NCBI RefSeq assembly: GCF_003574965.1 | Contig: NZ_CP032317.1 | Location: 3,410,001-3,474,000, forward strand | DNA length: 64,000 nt | Reading direction: 5' to 3' | DNA from: Hymenobacter oligotrophus | Lineage (GTDB): Bacteria > Bacteroidota > Bacteroidia > Cytophagales > Hymenobacteraceae | Part shown: one piece after another, positions 35,055-44,147 of the stretch | How the letters are laid out: each line of letters begins with the position of its first letter | Position numbering within the stretch: position 1 is the stretch's first letter | The notes under the pieces: model-generated | Databases searched by the model: none | Told to the model about the DNA's origin: nothing | Seen by the model: only the letters and a program-made list of their open reading frames with translations | Made by a program: the position numbers and the translations under genes

Positions 35055-35229
35055 AAGCGGAGACGAAGCAGGTGCTTGGGCGGCTAATGTAAGGAGAAAC
35101 CCGAAACCGCCGCAAATTTTCGTCTCCTTAACAAGCCCATGGGCATTTGGTTATGGCACAACGGGGTAGAGGCCTCGTGCGTAAATAATTACACCTTCTG
35201 ATTTTCGTACCGCTACGCATTACTGCCCC

Positions 35230-35331
35230 ATGAAACAACTTGTACAACGCTCCCTGCAACTGCTGGCCCGTTACCTGCGCGGCCACGCCCCGGTTAGCGC
35301 TCCAAGCGCGCCCGATCCTTTGTTTGTGTAG
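35230..35331 (+). CDS. Candidate 33-residue small protein
   Basis: MKQLVQRSLQLLARYLRGHA opens a short basic amphipathic reading frame ending PDPLFV and a TAG. It lies alone in the 415-base gap 35055-35469 between a minus-strand and a plus-strand gene. The Arg/Leu pattern would make an amphipathic helix. It could be a real microprotein (membrane-active or regulatory) or chance coding. A hairpin follows about 85 bases downstream. Confidence 0.35.
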   Translation: MKQLVQRSLQLLARYLRGHAPVSAPSAPDPLFV

Positions 35332-35414
35332 CCCTAGCGGCTGCGTCGGCAAGCGTTTAGCACGCCGTATTTCTTTTTCGCATAGGCTTTTGCTGCATCC
35401 GGCAAGTAGCTGCT

Positions 35415-35460
35415 TCAGGCGTTTGGCACGGCATTTTCATTTGCTGTGTCAAACGCCTGA
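35415..35460. terminator. Hairpin in the gap before the 35470 gene
   Basis: TCAGGCGTTTG at 35415-35425 pairs with CAAACGCCTGA at 35450-35460 around a 24-base loop holding TTTTCATTTG. The second arm ends 10 bases before the ATG at 35470, so it may act as a weak terminator of the small ORF or as a leader structure for the next gene. Confidence 0.45.
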
Positions 35461-35469
35461 TTTACTGTG

Positions 35470-35931
35470 ATGGATAACCTGTACTTCGATAGCCTAACGC
35501 TGTTTCACGACCCTGCTTTGCGCTTGCTGTACCACCGGTGGCGCGGCACCTACAACAGCCACTTGTTTCAACCGGCCGTGCGGCATATCCAAAGCTTGCT
35601 CGAGCAACGCAACGTGGAATACTGGATCGTCGACCTGAACGGCCTGCCCAACTTAGGGCTCGAGGATCAGTTTTGGATTAGCGCCGAGGTGCTGCCCCAA
35701 GTGGCGCAGCTGCCGCACTTGCGCCAGCTGGCCTTGGTGCTGAGCTCCAACGTGTACAACCAACTGGCGGCCGAGAGTATTTTGCACCTAGGAAACAGGC
35801 ACTTGCAATTCGAGGTGCAGTTTTTCTCCGATACAGCTTCGGCTTTCGATTGGCTTATTAACCCGACGCTTGAGTCCGCAACGCCTGCCCAATTGTTGGC
35901 GGAGCAGGCAAGCCTGCGCCCGGTAGCGTAG
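35470..35931 (+). CDS. Small unknown protein, paralogue of the 6956 gene
   Basis: A 153-residue acidic, soluble protein with the same layout as the protein at 6956: LYHRWRGTYN near residue 25, IVDLNGLPNLGLEDQFWISA in the centre (EDQ-x-WI), VYNQLAAESILHLG, and VQFFSDTASAFDWL at the end. The alternation of strands and helices could be a STAS-like or SpoIIAA-like fold, which is inference. Function unknown; no enzymatic residues obvious. A GTG directly before the ATG is an alternative start. Confidence 0.7.
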   Translation: MDNLYFDSLTLFHDPALRLLYHRWRGTYNSHLFQPAVRHIQSLLEQRNVEYWIVDLNGLPNLGLEDQFWISAEVLPQVAQLPHLRQLALVLSSNVYNQLAAESILHLGNRHLQFEVQFFSDTASAFDWLINPTLESATPAQLLAEQASLRPVA

Positions 35932-36114
35932 CAGTTGGGCAGCGCCTTTGGCGGATGGCGGGCCGCTGCTAGCAGGGCAAAACTGCCAGCTTGGCAGCTT
36001 TGCGTACGGTTTGGGCAACTGGAATAAGGTTTGATTTCGGGGCGAGCAACGGCAGCCGTGTGTAGTGGGCTGCCTTTGTACCCGTCAAACACATCTACCC
36101 CTTACCTAACCGCT

Positions 36115-37947
36115 ATGCAGGAAACCGGTAGCATCTCGATTCATACCGAGAACATCTTCCCCATCATCAAGAAGTTCCTGTACTCCGACCACGAGATTTT
36201 CTTGCGGGAGCTTGTTTCGAACGCCGTTGATGCCACCCAGAAGCTGAAGAGCCTTGCGCAGCTGGGCGAATACCAGGGCGAAGCCGGCGAGCTGAAGGTG
36301 ACGGTGAGCGTCGATAAGGAGAAGCGCACCATCACCGTGTCGGACCGCGGCATCGGCATGACGGCCGAAGAGATTAAGAAGTACATCAACCAGATTGCCT
36401 TCTCCGGCGCTACCGAGTTCGTTGAGAAATACAAGGACAAAGACGCCGCGGCCAAAGACCAGATCATCGGTCAGTTTGGCCTAGGTTTCTATTCGGCTTT
36501 CATGGTAGCCAAGGAAGTCGAAATCTTCTCGAAGAGCTACAAAGAAGGCACCGAAGCTGCCCGCTGGGTGTGCGACGGCAGCACCGAGTTTACGCTCGAA
36601 ACCACTGAGAAGCCCGAGCGCGGCACCGATGTGGTGCTGCACGTGGCCGAGGATAGCGACGAGTTTCTGGAAGAGGCGCGCCTGCGCGGCATTCTGGAGA
36701 AGTACTGCCGCTTCCTGCCCGTTGAAATTGAGTTCGAGGGCAACGTTATCAACCAAACGCAGCCGCTCTGGACCAAGCAGCCTTCGGAGCTGACCGACGA
36801 AGACTACACCAAGTTCTACCAGGAGCTGTACCCGTTCTCGGAAAAGCCGCTGTTTTGGATTCACCTGAACGTGGATTACCCCTTCAACCTCACGGGTATT
36901 CTGTACTTCCCGAAGGTGAAGGACGAGTTGCAACTGCAGCGCAACAAAATTCAGCTGTACTCGCGCCAGGTGTTTATCACCGACGAGGTGAAGGACGTGG
37001 TGCCCGAGTTCCTGATGCTGCTGCACGGTGTGCTCGACTCGCCCGATATTCCGCTGAACGTGTCGCGTAGCTTCCTGCAGGCCGACGCGAACGTGCGTAA
37101 GATCAACCAGTACATCACCAAAAAGGTAGCCGATAAGCTGGCCGAAATCTTCCGCAAGGAGCGCAGCTCGTTCGAGGAGAAGTGGGGCGACATCAACTTG
37201 TTCGTGAAGTACGGCATGCTGTCGGACGACAAGTTCTACGACCGTGCCAAGGACTTTGGGCTGCTGCAGAGCATAGCCGGTAAGTTCTACACCTTCAACG
37301 AGTACAAAGAGTTGGTGCAGGCCAACCAAGTGGACAAGAACGGCCAGAGCGTGCTGCTCTACACCACCGACGAAGAAGCCCAGCACGCCTACGTGGTAGC
37401 GGCCCAAGAGCGCGGATACGACGTGCTCAACTTCAACGGTCCGCTCGATCCGCACTTCATCGGCCTGCTCGAGCAAAAGCTGGAGAAAACCACCTTCAAG
37501 CGCGTTGATGCCGATACTATCAGCAAGCTCATCGAGAAAGAGGAAACCGCCGAAAGCGTGCTCTCCGACGAGGAGAAAACCAAGCTGCAGGAGCTGTTCG
37601 CCAAAGCCATCAGCAACGAGCACATGCACGTGCAGGTAGAGGCCCTGGCCCCGCAAGATGCCCCGGTTATCATCACGTTGCCCGAGTTTATGCGCCGCAT
37701 GAAGGACATGCAGCGCGTAGGGAGCGGCGGTGGCATGGCCATGTTCGGCTCGCTGCCCGATAGCTACACCGTGAGCGTGAATGCCAACAACCCCGTGGCC
37801 CAGCGCGTGCTGAAGGCCGACGAGGAGGCTGCCACCAAACTGGCCAAACAAGCCTTCGACTTGGCCTTGCTGGCCCAAGGTTTGCTGAAAGGCGAGGCGC
37901 TGACCCAGTTTGTGAAGCGTAGCGCCGAGCTGCTGGCCGCCGAATAA
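36115..37947 (+). CDS. htpG: Molecular chaperone HtpG (Hsp90)
   Basis: A 610-residue Hsp90. The GHKL ATPase domain shows FLRELVSNAVDATQKL (Asn/Glu of the ATP pocket), SDRGIGMTAEEIKKYINQIA and IGQFGLGFYSAF; the middle domain has the usual GVLDSPDIPLNVSRSFLQ with the catalytic-loop Arg, and the C-terminal dimer domain follows from about 500. The length is close to E. coli HtpG (624). It lies alone with a terminator behind. The frame is open upstream to 36031, but the ATG at 36115 gives the conserved MQETGSISIHTENIFPI. A TGCCTTTG box lies about 35 bases before it. Confidence 0.98.
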   Translation: MQETGSISIHTENIFPIIKKFLYSDHEIFLRELVSNAVDATQKLKSLAQLGEYQGEAGELKVTVSVDKEKRTITVSDRGIGMTAEEIKKYINQIAFSGATEFVEKYKDKDAAAKDQIIGQFGLGFYSAFMVAKEVEIFSKSYKEGTEAARWVCDGSTEFTLETTEKPERGTDVVLHVAEDSDEFLEEARLRGILEKYCRFLPVEIEFEGNVINQTQPLWTKQPSELTDEDYTKFYQELYPFSEKPLFWIHLNVDYPFNLTGILYFPKVKDELQLQRNKIQLYSRQVFITDEVKDVVPEFLMLLHGVLDSPDIPLNVSRSFLQADANVRKINQYITKKVADKLAEIFRKERSSFEEKWGDINLFVKYGMLSDDKFYDRAKDFGLLQSIAGKFYTFNEYKELVQANQVDKNGQSVLLYTTDEEAQHAYVVAAQERGYDVLNFNGPLDPHFIGLLEQKLEKTTFKRVDADTISKLIEKEETAESVLSDEEKTKLQELFAKAISNEHMHVQVEALAPQDAPVIITLPEFMRRMKDMQRVGSGGGMAMFGSLPDSYTVSVNANNPVAQRVLKADEEAATKLAKQAFDLALLAQGLLKGEALTQFVKRSAELLAAE

Positions 37948-37965
37948 CGAGTTTTGTTCCGGAGC

Positions 37966-38013
37966 GAAGCCGGTCTTGCAACTGCTGCGGTTGCGGGGCC
38001 GGCTTCTTCTTTT
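37966..38013 (+). terminator. Intrinsic terminator after htpG
   Basis: GAAGCCGG (37966-37973) pairs with CCGGCTTC (37999-38006) with an inner GCAAC/GTTGC stem and a following TTCTTTT tract. Confidence 0.85.
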
Positions 38014-38148
38014 GCTGAGCTGCCGGCACCAATCGTGCAACAAAGTGTACCTGCCGAGCTTGCCCGTCGTAGAATGCTAGTGCCGACCTAGGGCACTATC
38101 AAACCCTATCTTTACGTTTCGCTACCCAAACACCTTCCTGCCTACTTC

Positions 38149-39138
38149 ATGCGTCCGTTTCGTCTGCCGACCACGCTCTTGCTGCTGCCGCTGATGCTGC
38201 TTGGGGCCTGCGCCAAGAAGACGGTTTCCTTCAACAGCAAGCCCGAGGCTGGCGCCGTGGCCCTGCTCGCGCCCGATAGCCTAGGTGGCACCCGCGCCGA
38301 TACGCTCGCGGCAACCCGCGACACGGTAAAGGCGCCCTCGCTGAGCACGGCCAAAAAGCTCAGCAAAGAAGAGCAGCGCAAAGCCGAGGAAAAGCAGAAG
38401 GAGGCTCAGCGCAAAGCCTTGGCCAAGCGCAAGAAAAACGTGTTTCTGGGCGAGCCCATCAAAAAAGGCTTTGCCAAATCGGGCGCAAAGGGGCGCAACC
38501 AGGTAATCGAAATTTTTTACTACCTGAAGGTGCCCAAGCAGCCCAACGCTTACGCGCCCAGCAAGTGGTACTTCAACGTAGCCAAGCGCCGCATCGAGAA
38601 AACGGCCTCCGCGGCCGAAGCCGACCCGGGCAAGTACAAGGTGCTGCACGGGCCTTACAGAAAGATGCAGGGCGGCAAAGTGGTGGAAACCGGCTTTTAC
38701 TACGTGGGCACACGGCACCTGCGCTGGGAGCGGTACAACAAGGAAAACATCCTGCTGAGCAAAGTGCACTACGAGCAGGGTTTCCCGCGCGATGCCCACA
38801 TCAGCTACTACGACGGCGGCCAAACCATGGTGAAGGAAGTTATTCCGTACATCGACGGCAAGCTTGAGGGCGAATACGTGAGCTTTAAGCCCAACGGTCA
38901 GCTCGATTGGGCCGGCGAGTTTGAGAACGGGCGCAAAGTGGGCACCTGGACGAAGTACTGGGGCTTCCGCAACCGCCGCCACTACGAATACCAGTACGGC
39001 GACTCCGGCTTCGACCCGGAGCAAGAGCCTGTGCTCGTGAAGGAGTACAACCGCAACGGCGTGCTGATTTACGAGAAAGACAAGCTCGACAAGCGCGCCG
39101 AAGACTCCCGCAATTCCTTGGCCCCGCGGCGCAACTAG
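38149..39138 (+). CDS. MORN-repeat lipoprotein (YwqK-like)
   Basis: A 329-residue lipoprotein: signal with lipobox LLGAC (Cys21), a charged coiled-coil region at about 75-100 (LSKEEQRKAEEKQKEAQRKA), then several MORN-type repeats from about 165 on: YYDGGQTMVKEVIPYIDGKL, GEYVSFKPNGQLDWAGEFEN, GRKVGTWTKYW. This is the arrangement of YwqK-type proteins. A degenerate -7 box (TATCTTTA) lies near 38107. In Bacteroidota these are frequent envelope proteins; their role is unknown. Confidence 0.8.
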   Translation: MRPFRLPTTLLLLPLMLLGACAKKTVSFNSKPEAGAVALLAPDSLGGTRADTLAATRDTVKAPSLSTAKKLSKEEQRKAEEKQKEAQRKALAKRKKNVFLGEPIKKGFAKSGAKGRNQVIEIFYYLKVPKQPNAYAPSKWYFNVAKRRIEKTASAAEADPGKYKVLHGPYRKMQGGKVVETGFYYVGTRHLRWERYNKENILLSKVHYEQGFPRDAHISYYDGGQTMVKEVIPYIDGKLEGEYVSFKPNGQLDWAGEFENGRKVGTWTKYWGFRNRRHYEYQYGDSGFDPEQEPVLVKEYNRNGVLIYEKDKLDKRAEDSRNSLAPRRN

Positions 39139-39156
39139 GCACCTAGGCGCACAGGC

Positions 39157-39507
39157 TCAGAACGCGTCCTCAAACGCCTCCACCCGAAAGCCTGCCGAGT
39201 TGGGCGTAAGCGCCACAATATCAAAGCGAATGTCGGCCTGCCAATTGTGGCTGATGATGAATTGCTCGGCGGCGCGCCGGATGCGCTGCTGCTGCGCCGG
39301 CGTTACGAACGTTTCGGGGTAGCCGTAGCGCAAATCGGTGCGCACCTTCACCTCCACAAACACCAAGCGGCGGGTGCCGTCCTGCACAATCAGATCTACC
39401 TCGCTGCGGCGGTAGCGGTAGTTGCGCGCCACCACGGCGTAGCCTCGCTCGAGGTAGTAGTTGGCAGCGGCTTGCTCGCCGGTGGCACCTAGGGCAGCAG
39501 AAAGCAT
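39157..39507 (-). CDS. YraN family endonuclease-like protein (UPF0102)
   Basis: A 116-residue protein with the restriction-endonuclease-like core: GEQAAANYYLERGYAVVARN, then RRSEVDLIVQDG and LVFVEVKVR, giving the E-x(n)-D-x(n)-E-x-K metal-site pattern. Family members are presumed Holliday-junction-type or DNA-repair nucleases, without proof. The start at 39507 is preferred over an upstream extension because MLSAALGATGEQAAA is the family N-terminus. It converges with the MORN lipoprotein gene, 18 bases apart. Confidence 0.85.
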   Translation of the reverse strand: MLSAALGATGEQAAANYYLERGYAVVARNYRYRRSEVDLIVQDGTRRLVFVEVKVRTDLRYGYPETFVTPAQQQRIRRAAEQFIISHNWQADIRFDIVALTPNSAGFRVEAFEDAF

Positions 39508-39644
39508 AAATGGCGTGCGGTGGACTTGGTTACGGTGCTTGCCAACGCTTACTCGGGCCGCGAAGTAAAGGTTTGGCAGCCCCTTGTAGCCAGTACCGCA
39601 AACGCAATACGGCAACCAAGGGCCATCAACCGCTAATAAGGCGT

Positions 39645-39652
39645 TACTTTTG
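39645..39652 (+). promoter_or_regulatory. TAnnTTTG -7 box upstream of lipB
   Basis: TACTTTTG matches the Bacteroidota -7 consensus TAnnTTTG exactly and lies 67 bases before the lipB ATG. No good TTTG -33 box is seen at the expected spacing, so this is a candidate only. Confidence 0.4.
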
Positions 39653-39719
39653 TAGGCGACAACGCTTTCGACCTGCCGCTTGCGTGGTTGAGTTAAAAGC
39701 GCTGCAAATCCTCTGAGCT

Positions 39720-40529
39720 ATGGAACCTGAACTGTATTCGGCCTGCGCGCAACCGGTGGCTGCGGCTGTTTCGCACCCCGAGCCGGCTGGCGTTGCCGCA
39801 ACGGCCAATACGCGCGTGGTGCTGCAGCGCTTAGGTCGCGTAGCTTACGCTCCTACTTGGCAGTACCAAGAGGAGTTGCTGGCCAATTCGCTGGCCGTCA
39901 AAACGCGCAACCGCCTGGCCGAAGGCAGCGGAGCCCAGCCCGAAAGCACGCCCAACCACCTGCTGTTCTGCGAGCATCCGCCGGTATACACCCTGGGCAA
40001 AAGCGGCAAGCCCGAGCACTTGCTGCTCGACGAAGCCGGCCTGGCCGCGCACGGTGCCACCTACCACCACATCAACCGCGGCGGCGACATTACCTATCAC
40101 GGCCCCGGGCAATTGGTGGGCTACCCTATTCTCGACCTAGAGAACTTCAAGCCCGATATTCACCATTACCTCCGCACGTTGGAGGAGGCCGTTATCCGCT
40201 TGCTGGCCGAGTATGGCTTATCGGCCGGGCGCATTCCGGGCCTTACCGGCGTGTGGCTCGATTTTGAAGAAGGCGCCCCGAACCCGCGCAAAATCTGCGC
40301 AATGGGCGTAAAGTGCAGCCGCTGGGTTACCATGCACGGCTTTGCGCTCAACGTCAACACCGACCTTTCGTATTTCGGCTACATCGTGCCCTGTGGCATT
40401 ACCGACAAAGCCGTGACCTCGCTGCAGCAGGAACTCGGCCGCGAAATACCCTTGCGCGAAGTAGAAGACCGTTTGCTGCCCCATTTGGCTGAGCTGCTGG
40501 GAGCTGAAATTGTTGAACCCACCGCATGA
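39720..40529 (+). CDS. lipB: Octanoyl-[acyl-carrier protein] transferase LipB
   Basis: A 269-residue enzyme that moves octanoyl from ACP to lipoyl domains, the first step of lipoic acid synthesis. It shows HHINRGGDITYHGPGQLVGY (RGGD substrate loop), ICAMGVKCSRWVTMHG with the conserved Lys, and YFGYIVPCGITDKAVTSL with the catalytic Cys. The first 35 residues are an extra low-complexity stretch (CAQPVAAAVSHPEPAGVA), slightly longer than usual; a start further in is possible. Its stop overlaps the next start (ATGA). Confidence 0.95.
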   Translation: MEPELYSACAQPVAAAVSHPEPAGVAATANTRVVLQRLGRVAYAPTWQYQEELLANSLAVKTRNRLAEGSGAQPESTPNHLLFCEHPPVYTLGKSGKPEHLLLDEAGLAAHGATYHHINRGGDITYHGPGQLVGYPILDLENFKPDIHHYLRTLEEAVIRLLAEYGLSAGRIPGLTGVWLDFEEGAPNPRKICAMGVKCSRWVTMHGFALNVNTDLSYFGYIVPCGITDKAVTSLQQELGREIPLREVEDRLLPHLAELLGAEIVEPTA

Positions 40530-40942
40530 AAGAAGACATCAAATTTGACCCCGTAGAAGGCGTTTCGGTAGCCATTGTTCCCGACGAGGCCGCCGCCGTA
40601 GAGGTAGGCAAACCGGGTTGGTTGGTGTATTTGCTCAACCATAACCGCTTCCCGCTCGAAAACGTCATCATTAGCTCCAATGGCTACGGCCTCGATGCCG
40701 ACGGCCACGACGTGCGTACCTCAACGCTTCGGCACCACTTCCCGGAAATCGAGGCGTACTCGGCTGTGCCCATCGAACCCATCGACCCAGCTCTGTTTCA
40801 CCTGAATAACCAGTACTGGGTGAGCTACTACATCGGCGGCCAGATTTTTGATAAGAAATTCATTTTCGTACCCGATTCCATCGTGGCCGATAACCTTATT
40901 CCGATTGCCCTGCTCGGCCGCGAGGGCGTGCTGCACAGCTAG
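40526..40942 (+). CDS. Unknown protein translationally coupled to lipB
   Basis: A 138-residue, acidic beta-rich protein (VEGVSVAIVPDEAAAVEVGK, WLVYLLNHNRFPLENVIISS, YYIGGQIFDKKFIFVPDSI). No signal peptide, helix bundle or family recognised. The ATG overlaps the lipB stop by four bases, so expression is tied to lipoate synthesis. Its partner might be a lipoyl-dependent enzyme complex, but that is only context. Confidence 0.7.
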   Translation: MKEDIKFDPVEGVSVAIVPDEAAAVEVGKPGWLVYLLNHNRFPLENVIISSNGYGLDADGHDVRTSTLRHHFPEIEAYSAVPIEPIDPALFHLNNQYWVSYYIGGQIFDKKFIFVPDSIVADNLIPIALLGREGVLHS

Positions 40943-40990
40943 CCGCCTTCGGTCGCTGTTGCGTAACTTTACTCGTCTCACTCCCGACAT

Positions 40991-42058
40991 ATGACTCCAA
41001 ACGGCATAACGCTGGGGCTGGCCTTCTTGTGGGCCTTTTTGGTGGCGTTGTTCGCCGTGCCTTCGGTGATTTACATTGCTCACCTCAAAAACATGCTCGA
41101 TTTGCCTAACAAGCGAACCGTGCATGCTTTGCTGACCCCGCGTCTGGGCGGCGTGGCCATTTTTGCCGGGTTCATGTCGGCCCTTACCATCTTCGCCGAC
41201 CTAGGCAATGGCATTCAGCAATTGCTGGCAGGTTGTATTGTGCTGTTTTTCGTAGGCCTCAAAGACGACCTTGTATCCATCTCGCCGGCCAAAAAACTGG
41301 TTGGCCAGTTGCTTGCCACGGGCATCGTCATGTTCATGGCCGATATCCGCATTACCAGCTTTCAGGGCATTTTTGGAATCCACGAGCTGCCCGATGGCAT
41401 TAGCTACGCGTTTACTTTCCTGGCCATTGCCGGCATCACCAACGCCATCAACCTGATCGACGGCCTCGACGGGCTGGCGGGCTCCATCGTTCTCATCATC
41501 GTCAGCACGTTCGGCTACTACTTCCACCGATACGGCGGCTCGGCGTTCGGCAACTACGTGTTCGTATCGGTGTGCGTAATTGGTGGTATGCTGGGCTTTT
41601 TGCGCTATAACTTCCACAAAGCCACCATTTTCATGGGCGACACCGGTTCGCTGCTTTGCGGATTTATTGTTTCGGTGCTCACCATCCAGTTCATTCAGAT
41701 GGGGCTGCACACCAGCCAGCCCTTCGACGCGGCTAACCCAGCCGTAGCGGTTGGCATTCTGTTCGTGCCGTTGTTCGATACGCTGCGCGTATTTACCGTG
41801 CGCGTGCTCAACGGTACGTCGCCCTTCACCCCCGATAAGAACCACATCCACCACCGAATTCTGGCAATGGGTTTCCAGCAAATCAGCACAGTGCTGCTGC
41901 TGGCCTTGCTCAACCTCGTGGTCATTCTGTTTGTCATCAACTTTGGCTACCTAGGCAATACCTTGCTCATTGCAGGGTTGATTGCTTTTTCGTTGTTGTT
42001 GAGTGTATTCCTTGGAACATACCGCAGCCGCAGCGCGCAGCAGCGAGTCGCCTCGTAA
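40991..42058 (+). CDS. MraY/WecA-type undecaprenyl-phosphate sugar-1-phosphate transferase
   Basis: A 355-residue integral membrane enzyme with about ten helices. It has the active-site motifs of the PNPT superfamily: LKDDLVSISPAKKL, TNAINLIDGLDGLAGS, MGDTGSLLCGF and the His loop PDKNHIHHRIL typical of WecA/TagO rather than MraY. It attaches a sugar phosphate (likely GlcNAc-1-P) to the lipid carrier to start a surface polysaccharide. TAACTTTA near 40965 is a near -7 box. Its last 56 bases overlap the DUF4271 gene. Confidence 0.9.
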   Translation: MTPNGITLGLAFLWAFLVALFAVPSVIYIAHLKNMLDLPNKRTVHALLTPRLGGVAIFAGFMSALTIFADLGNGIQQLLAGCIVLFFVGLKDDLVSISPAKKLVGQLLATGIVMFMADIRITSFQGIFGIHELPDGISYAFTFLAIAGITNAINLIDGLDGLAGSIVLIIVSTFGYYFHRYGGSAFGNYVFVSVCVIGGMLGFLRYNFHKATIFMGDTGSLLCGFIVSVLTIQFIQMGLHTSQPFDAANPAVAVGILFVPLFDTLRVFTVRVLNGTSPFTPDKNHIHHRILAMGFQQISTVLLLALLNLVVILFVINFGYLGNTLLIAGLIAFSLLLSVFLGTYRSRSAQQRVAS

Positions 42059-43226
42059 GGCCTGGGGCAACACTTGGTGGGCGTGGTTGCTGGCGCTGCT
42101 CTTGAGCATCGGGCCGAGGCTGCTACATGCCGTTGAGTACCGCCCTTTGCCGCCAGCGCCGCCCGTAGGCCTAAGCAACGATTGGCTTATTTACGATGCG
42201 GCCGGCAACAAACTGGTGTTATACCTACCTGGGTACCACCCGCCAGCTCGTGCGTACTACCAATGGGTAGCAGTACGGCCCAACCAGCCCTTTCGCATAA
42301 GCTTTGCGGCGCGGCAGGATTTGGCCCTTTTTGTTGATAACCAATTAATTTTCCGGGCGGAATCGGCAGGCAATTACACACTCGATTTGACCCAGTTGCT
42401 GCCGAAGCCCATTAGCTACGGGCAGCATTTGCTATGCGTGTGGCACCCCGCGGCCGCCCCCGATTACGTTTCGTTTTCCAGCGCTTTGCCTGCCGAGGCA
42501 AAGACCAGCTCTTTTGCCACGGCCAACTGGTGGAAGCCGCAACTACGCGCCTCAGTTCACCAAGGCGAAAACGTATTTCTCTGCTTTCTGATTCTTATTG
42601 GGCTGATGTACGGCGCCATTCGCACCGTGTACCGCCCGGGGTTCGCGCGCATCTATGAGTTGTGGAGCAATGTCCCAGGCGAGCAAAATTTTCTGACGCG
42701 GCCCACTATTACGTGGCTCAACGTGCTGCTTATATTATTATTCTCGCTTTCGTTTGGGCTGCTGATCGTCGCAATCCATACCAACGTCCAGAATATCGTT
42801 ATCCTGAAGCAGCTTTTTTCAGTTTCCGAATCGGGCCTGGTTGTACGCGTTATCCTTTACGCGGTGCTGGTATCTGTATTCGTGTTCGCTAAAGCCGTTT
42901 ATATCGCTTTAATGGGTTATATATTCGATTTATCATCTTTAGTCTTAGTTCAGTATAGAGAGTTTGTTCGCAGCCTGCTGTTCATGGGGTTATTTCTTCC
43001 CATTGTGATGCTGCTGTACCTAGTACTGAATCAATCTTGGCCTGAAGGCGTGTTGTGGGTGTCTAACGGCGTGGTTTCTACCATGTTGCTGGCCACCGTT
43101 TTTAGGGTTGGCCGCACGCTTAACCGTCGCATGTCACTGCTAAATCTGCATTTGTTTTCGTACCTTTGCGCCACCGAAATCATCCCCTTGACTGTGTTGC
43201 TCAAGTTGTTGGTTATCACGTATTGA
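42003..43226 (+). CDS. DUF4271 family membrane protein
   Basis: A 407-residue protein: a signal/anchor helix (WWAWLLALLLSIGPRLLHA), an exported domain of about 150 residues (YYQWVAVRPNQPFRISFAA, NYTLDLTQLLPKPISYGQH), one helix near 195, then several membrane helices (LNVLLILLFSLSFGLLIVAI, VILYAVLVSVFVFAKAVYIA) with YREFVRSLLF. This is the DUF4271 layout, found in Bacteroidota next to hemD, as here. The true start is unsure: GTG 42003, TTG 42012 or a site beyond the overlap with the preceding gene are possible. Codon use becomes AT-richer toward the end. Function unknown. Confidence 0.8.
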   Translation: MYSLEHTAAAARSSESPRKAWGNTWWAWLLALLLSIGPRLLHAVEYRPLPPAPPVGLSNDWLIYDAAGNKLVLYLPGYHPPARAYYQWVAVRPNQPFRISFAARQDLALFVDNQLIFRAESAGNYTLDLTQLLPKPISYGQHLLCVWHPAAAPDYVSFSSALPAEAKTSSFATANWWKPQLRASVHQGENVFLCFLILIGLMYGAIRTVYRPGFARIYELWSNVPGEQNFLTRPTITWLNVLLILLFSLSFGLLIVAIHTNVQNIVILKQLFSVSESGLVVRVILYAVLVSVFVFAKAVYIALMGYIFDLSSLVLVQYREFVRSLLFMGLFLPIVMLLYLVLNQSWPEGVLWVSNGVVSTMLLATVFRVGRTLNRRMSLLNLHLFSYLCATEIIPLTVLLKLLVITY

Positions 43227-43298
43227 GTGAACGGCTCCTTGTTCTTTCGTCCACAGCTCCATTTCGTATCGCTTAAGCTTTACTTTCTTTAACCTCAC

Positions 43299-44129
43299 AT
43301 GGCTGAGAGCACAGACAAGCCGGGTACCGGTCGGCACGCCAAGCGCATTCGCAGCATCTTGGTTACGCAACCTAAGCCAGCCAATGATGTGTCGCCGTAC
43401 TTTGCCATTGCCGAGAAATACGGCATCAAAGTAGATTTTCGCGAGTTCATCCAAGTCGATCCGGTTTCGTACAAAGACTTCCGCAAGGAAAAGGTTAACA
43501 TCCTGGATCATACGGCTATTATCTTTACTAGCCGCAACGCCGTTGACCATTTCTTCCGCATTTGCCAAGAGGCTAAGCTGGAGATGCCGGCCGAAATGAA
43601 GTACTTCTGCATTTCGGAGCAAACTGCTAATTACCTGCAGAAATACATCGTGCTGCGCAAGCGCAAGCTATTTGTCGGCCTGCGTACGGCTGTCGACCTT
43701 TTCGATGTAATTAAGAAGCACAAGAACGAAAAGTTCCTGTATCCGTGCTCCGACATTCGCAAGGATGACATCCCTGAGTTTATGCGTGCCAACGGCTTCA
43801 AATTTTCCGAAGCCGTGATTTACCGCACCGTAGCCAGCGACTTGTCCGATCTGTCGGATGTGAAGTACGACTGCATAGCCTTCTTCAGCCCGTCCGGCAT
43901 TAGCTCTCTGTTTGTCAACTTCCCTGACTTTGTGCAGGATGGCACGCGCATTGCCGCTTTTGGCCCTACTACGGCCAAAGCCGTACGCGACGCCGGGTTA
44001 GAGCTCGACATTGAAGCGCCACTGCCTAATGCGCCGTCCATGACGGGGGCCATCGAGGCCTACATCCGCTACCACCACGGTGCCGAAATAGCCAAGGAGC
44101 AAGCGCGCAATAACAAACAAAAAGCATAG
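43299..44129 (+). CDS. hemD: Uroporphyrinogen-III synthase
   Basis: A 276-residue HemD that closes hydroxymethylbilane to uroporphyrinogen III. The two HemD subdomains are seen: SILVTQPKPANDVSPYFAIA, ILDHTAIIFTSRNAVDHFF, FLYPCSDIRKDDIPEFMRAN and CIAFFSPSGISSLFVNFPD, with AAFGPTTAKAVRDAGL. Sequence divergence is high, as is common for HemD, but the SPSGIS-x(n)-FGPTTA signature and TSRNAV are clear. Bacteroidota carry hemD separately from hemC, next to DUF4271 and T9SS genes, as here. Confidence 0.9.
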   Translation: MAESTDKPGTGRHAKRIRSILVTQPKPANDVSPYFAIAEKYGIKVDFREFIQVDPVSYKDFRKEKVNILDHTAIIFTSRNAVDHFFRICQEAKLEMPAEMKYFCISEQTANYLQKYIVLRKRKLFVGLRTAVDLFDVIKKHKNEKFLYPCSDIRKDDIPEFMRANGFKFSEAVIYRTVASDLSDLSDVKYDCIAFFSPSGISSLFVNFPDFVQDGTRIAAFGPTTAKAVRDAGLELDIEAPLPNAPSMTGAIEAYIRYHHGAEIAKEQARNNKQKA

Positions 44130-44147
44130 CGCGTTTAACTGCCAACG

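Noticed and set aside
36481-38043. Long minus-strand reading frame (520 codons) opposite htpG
   Set aside because: It is a shadow of htpG in high-GC sequence: no domain, His/Val/Leu-rich composition typical of antisense frames, and htpG is certain.
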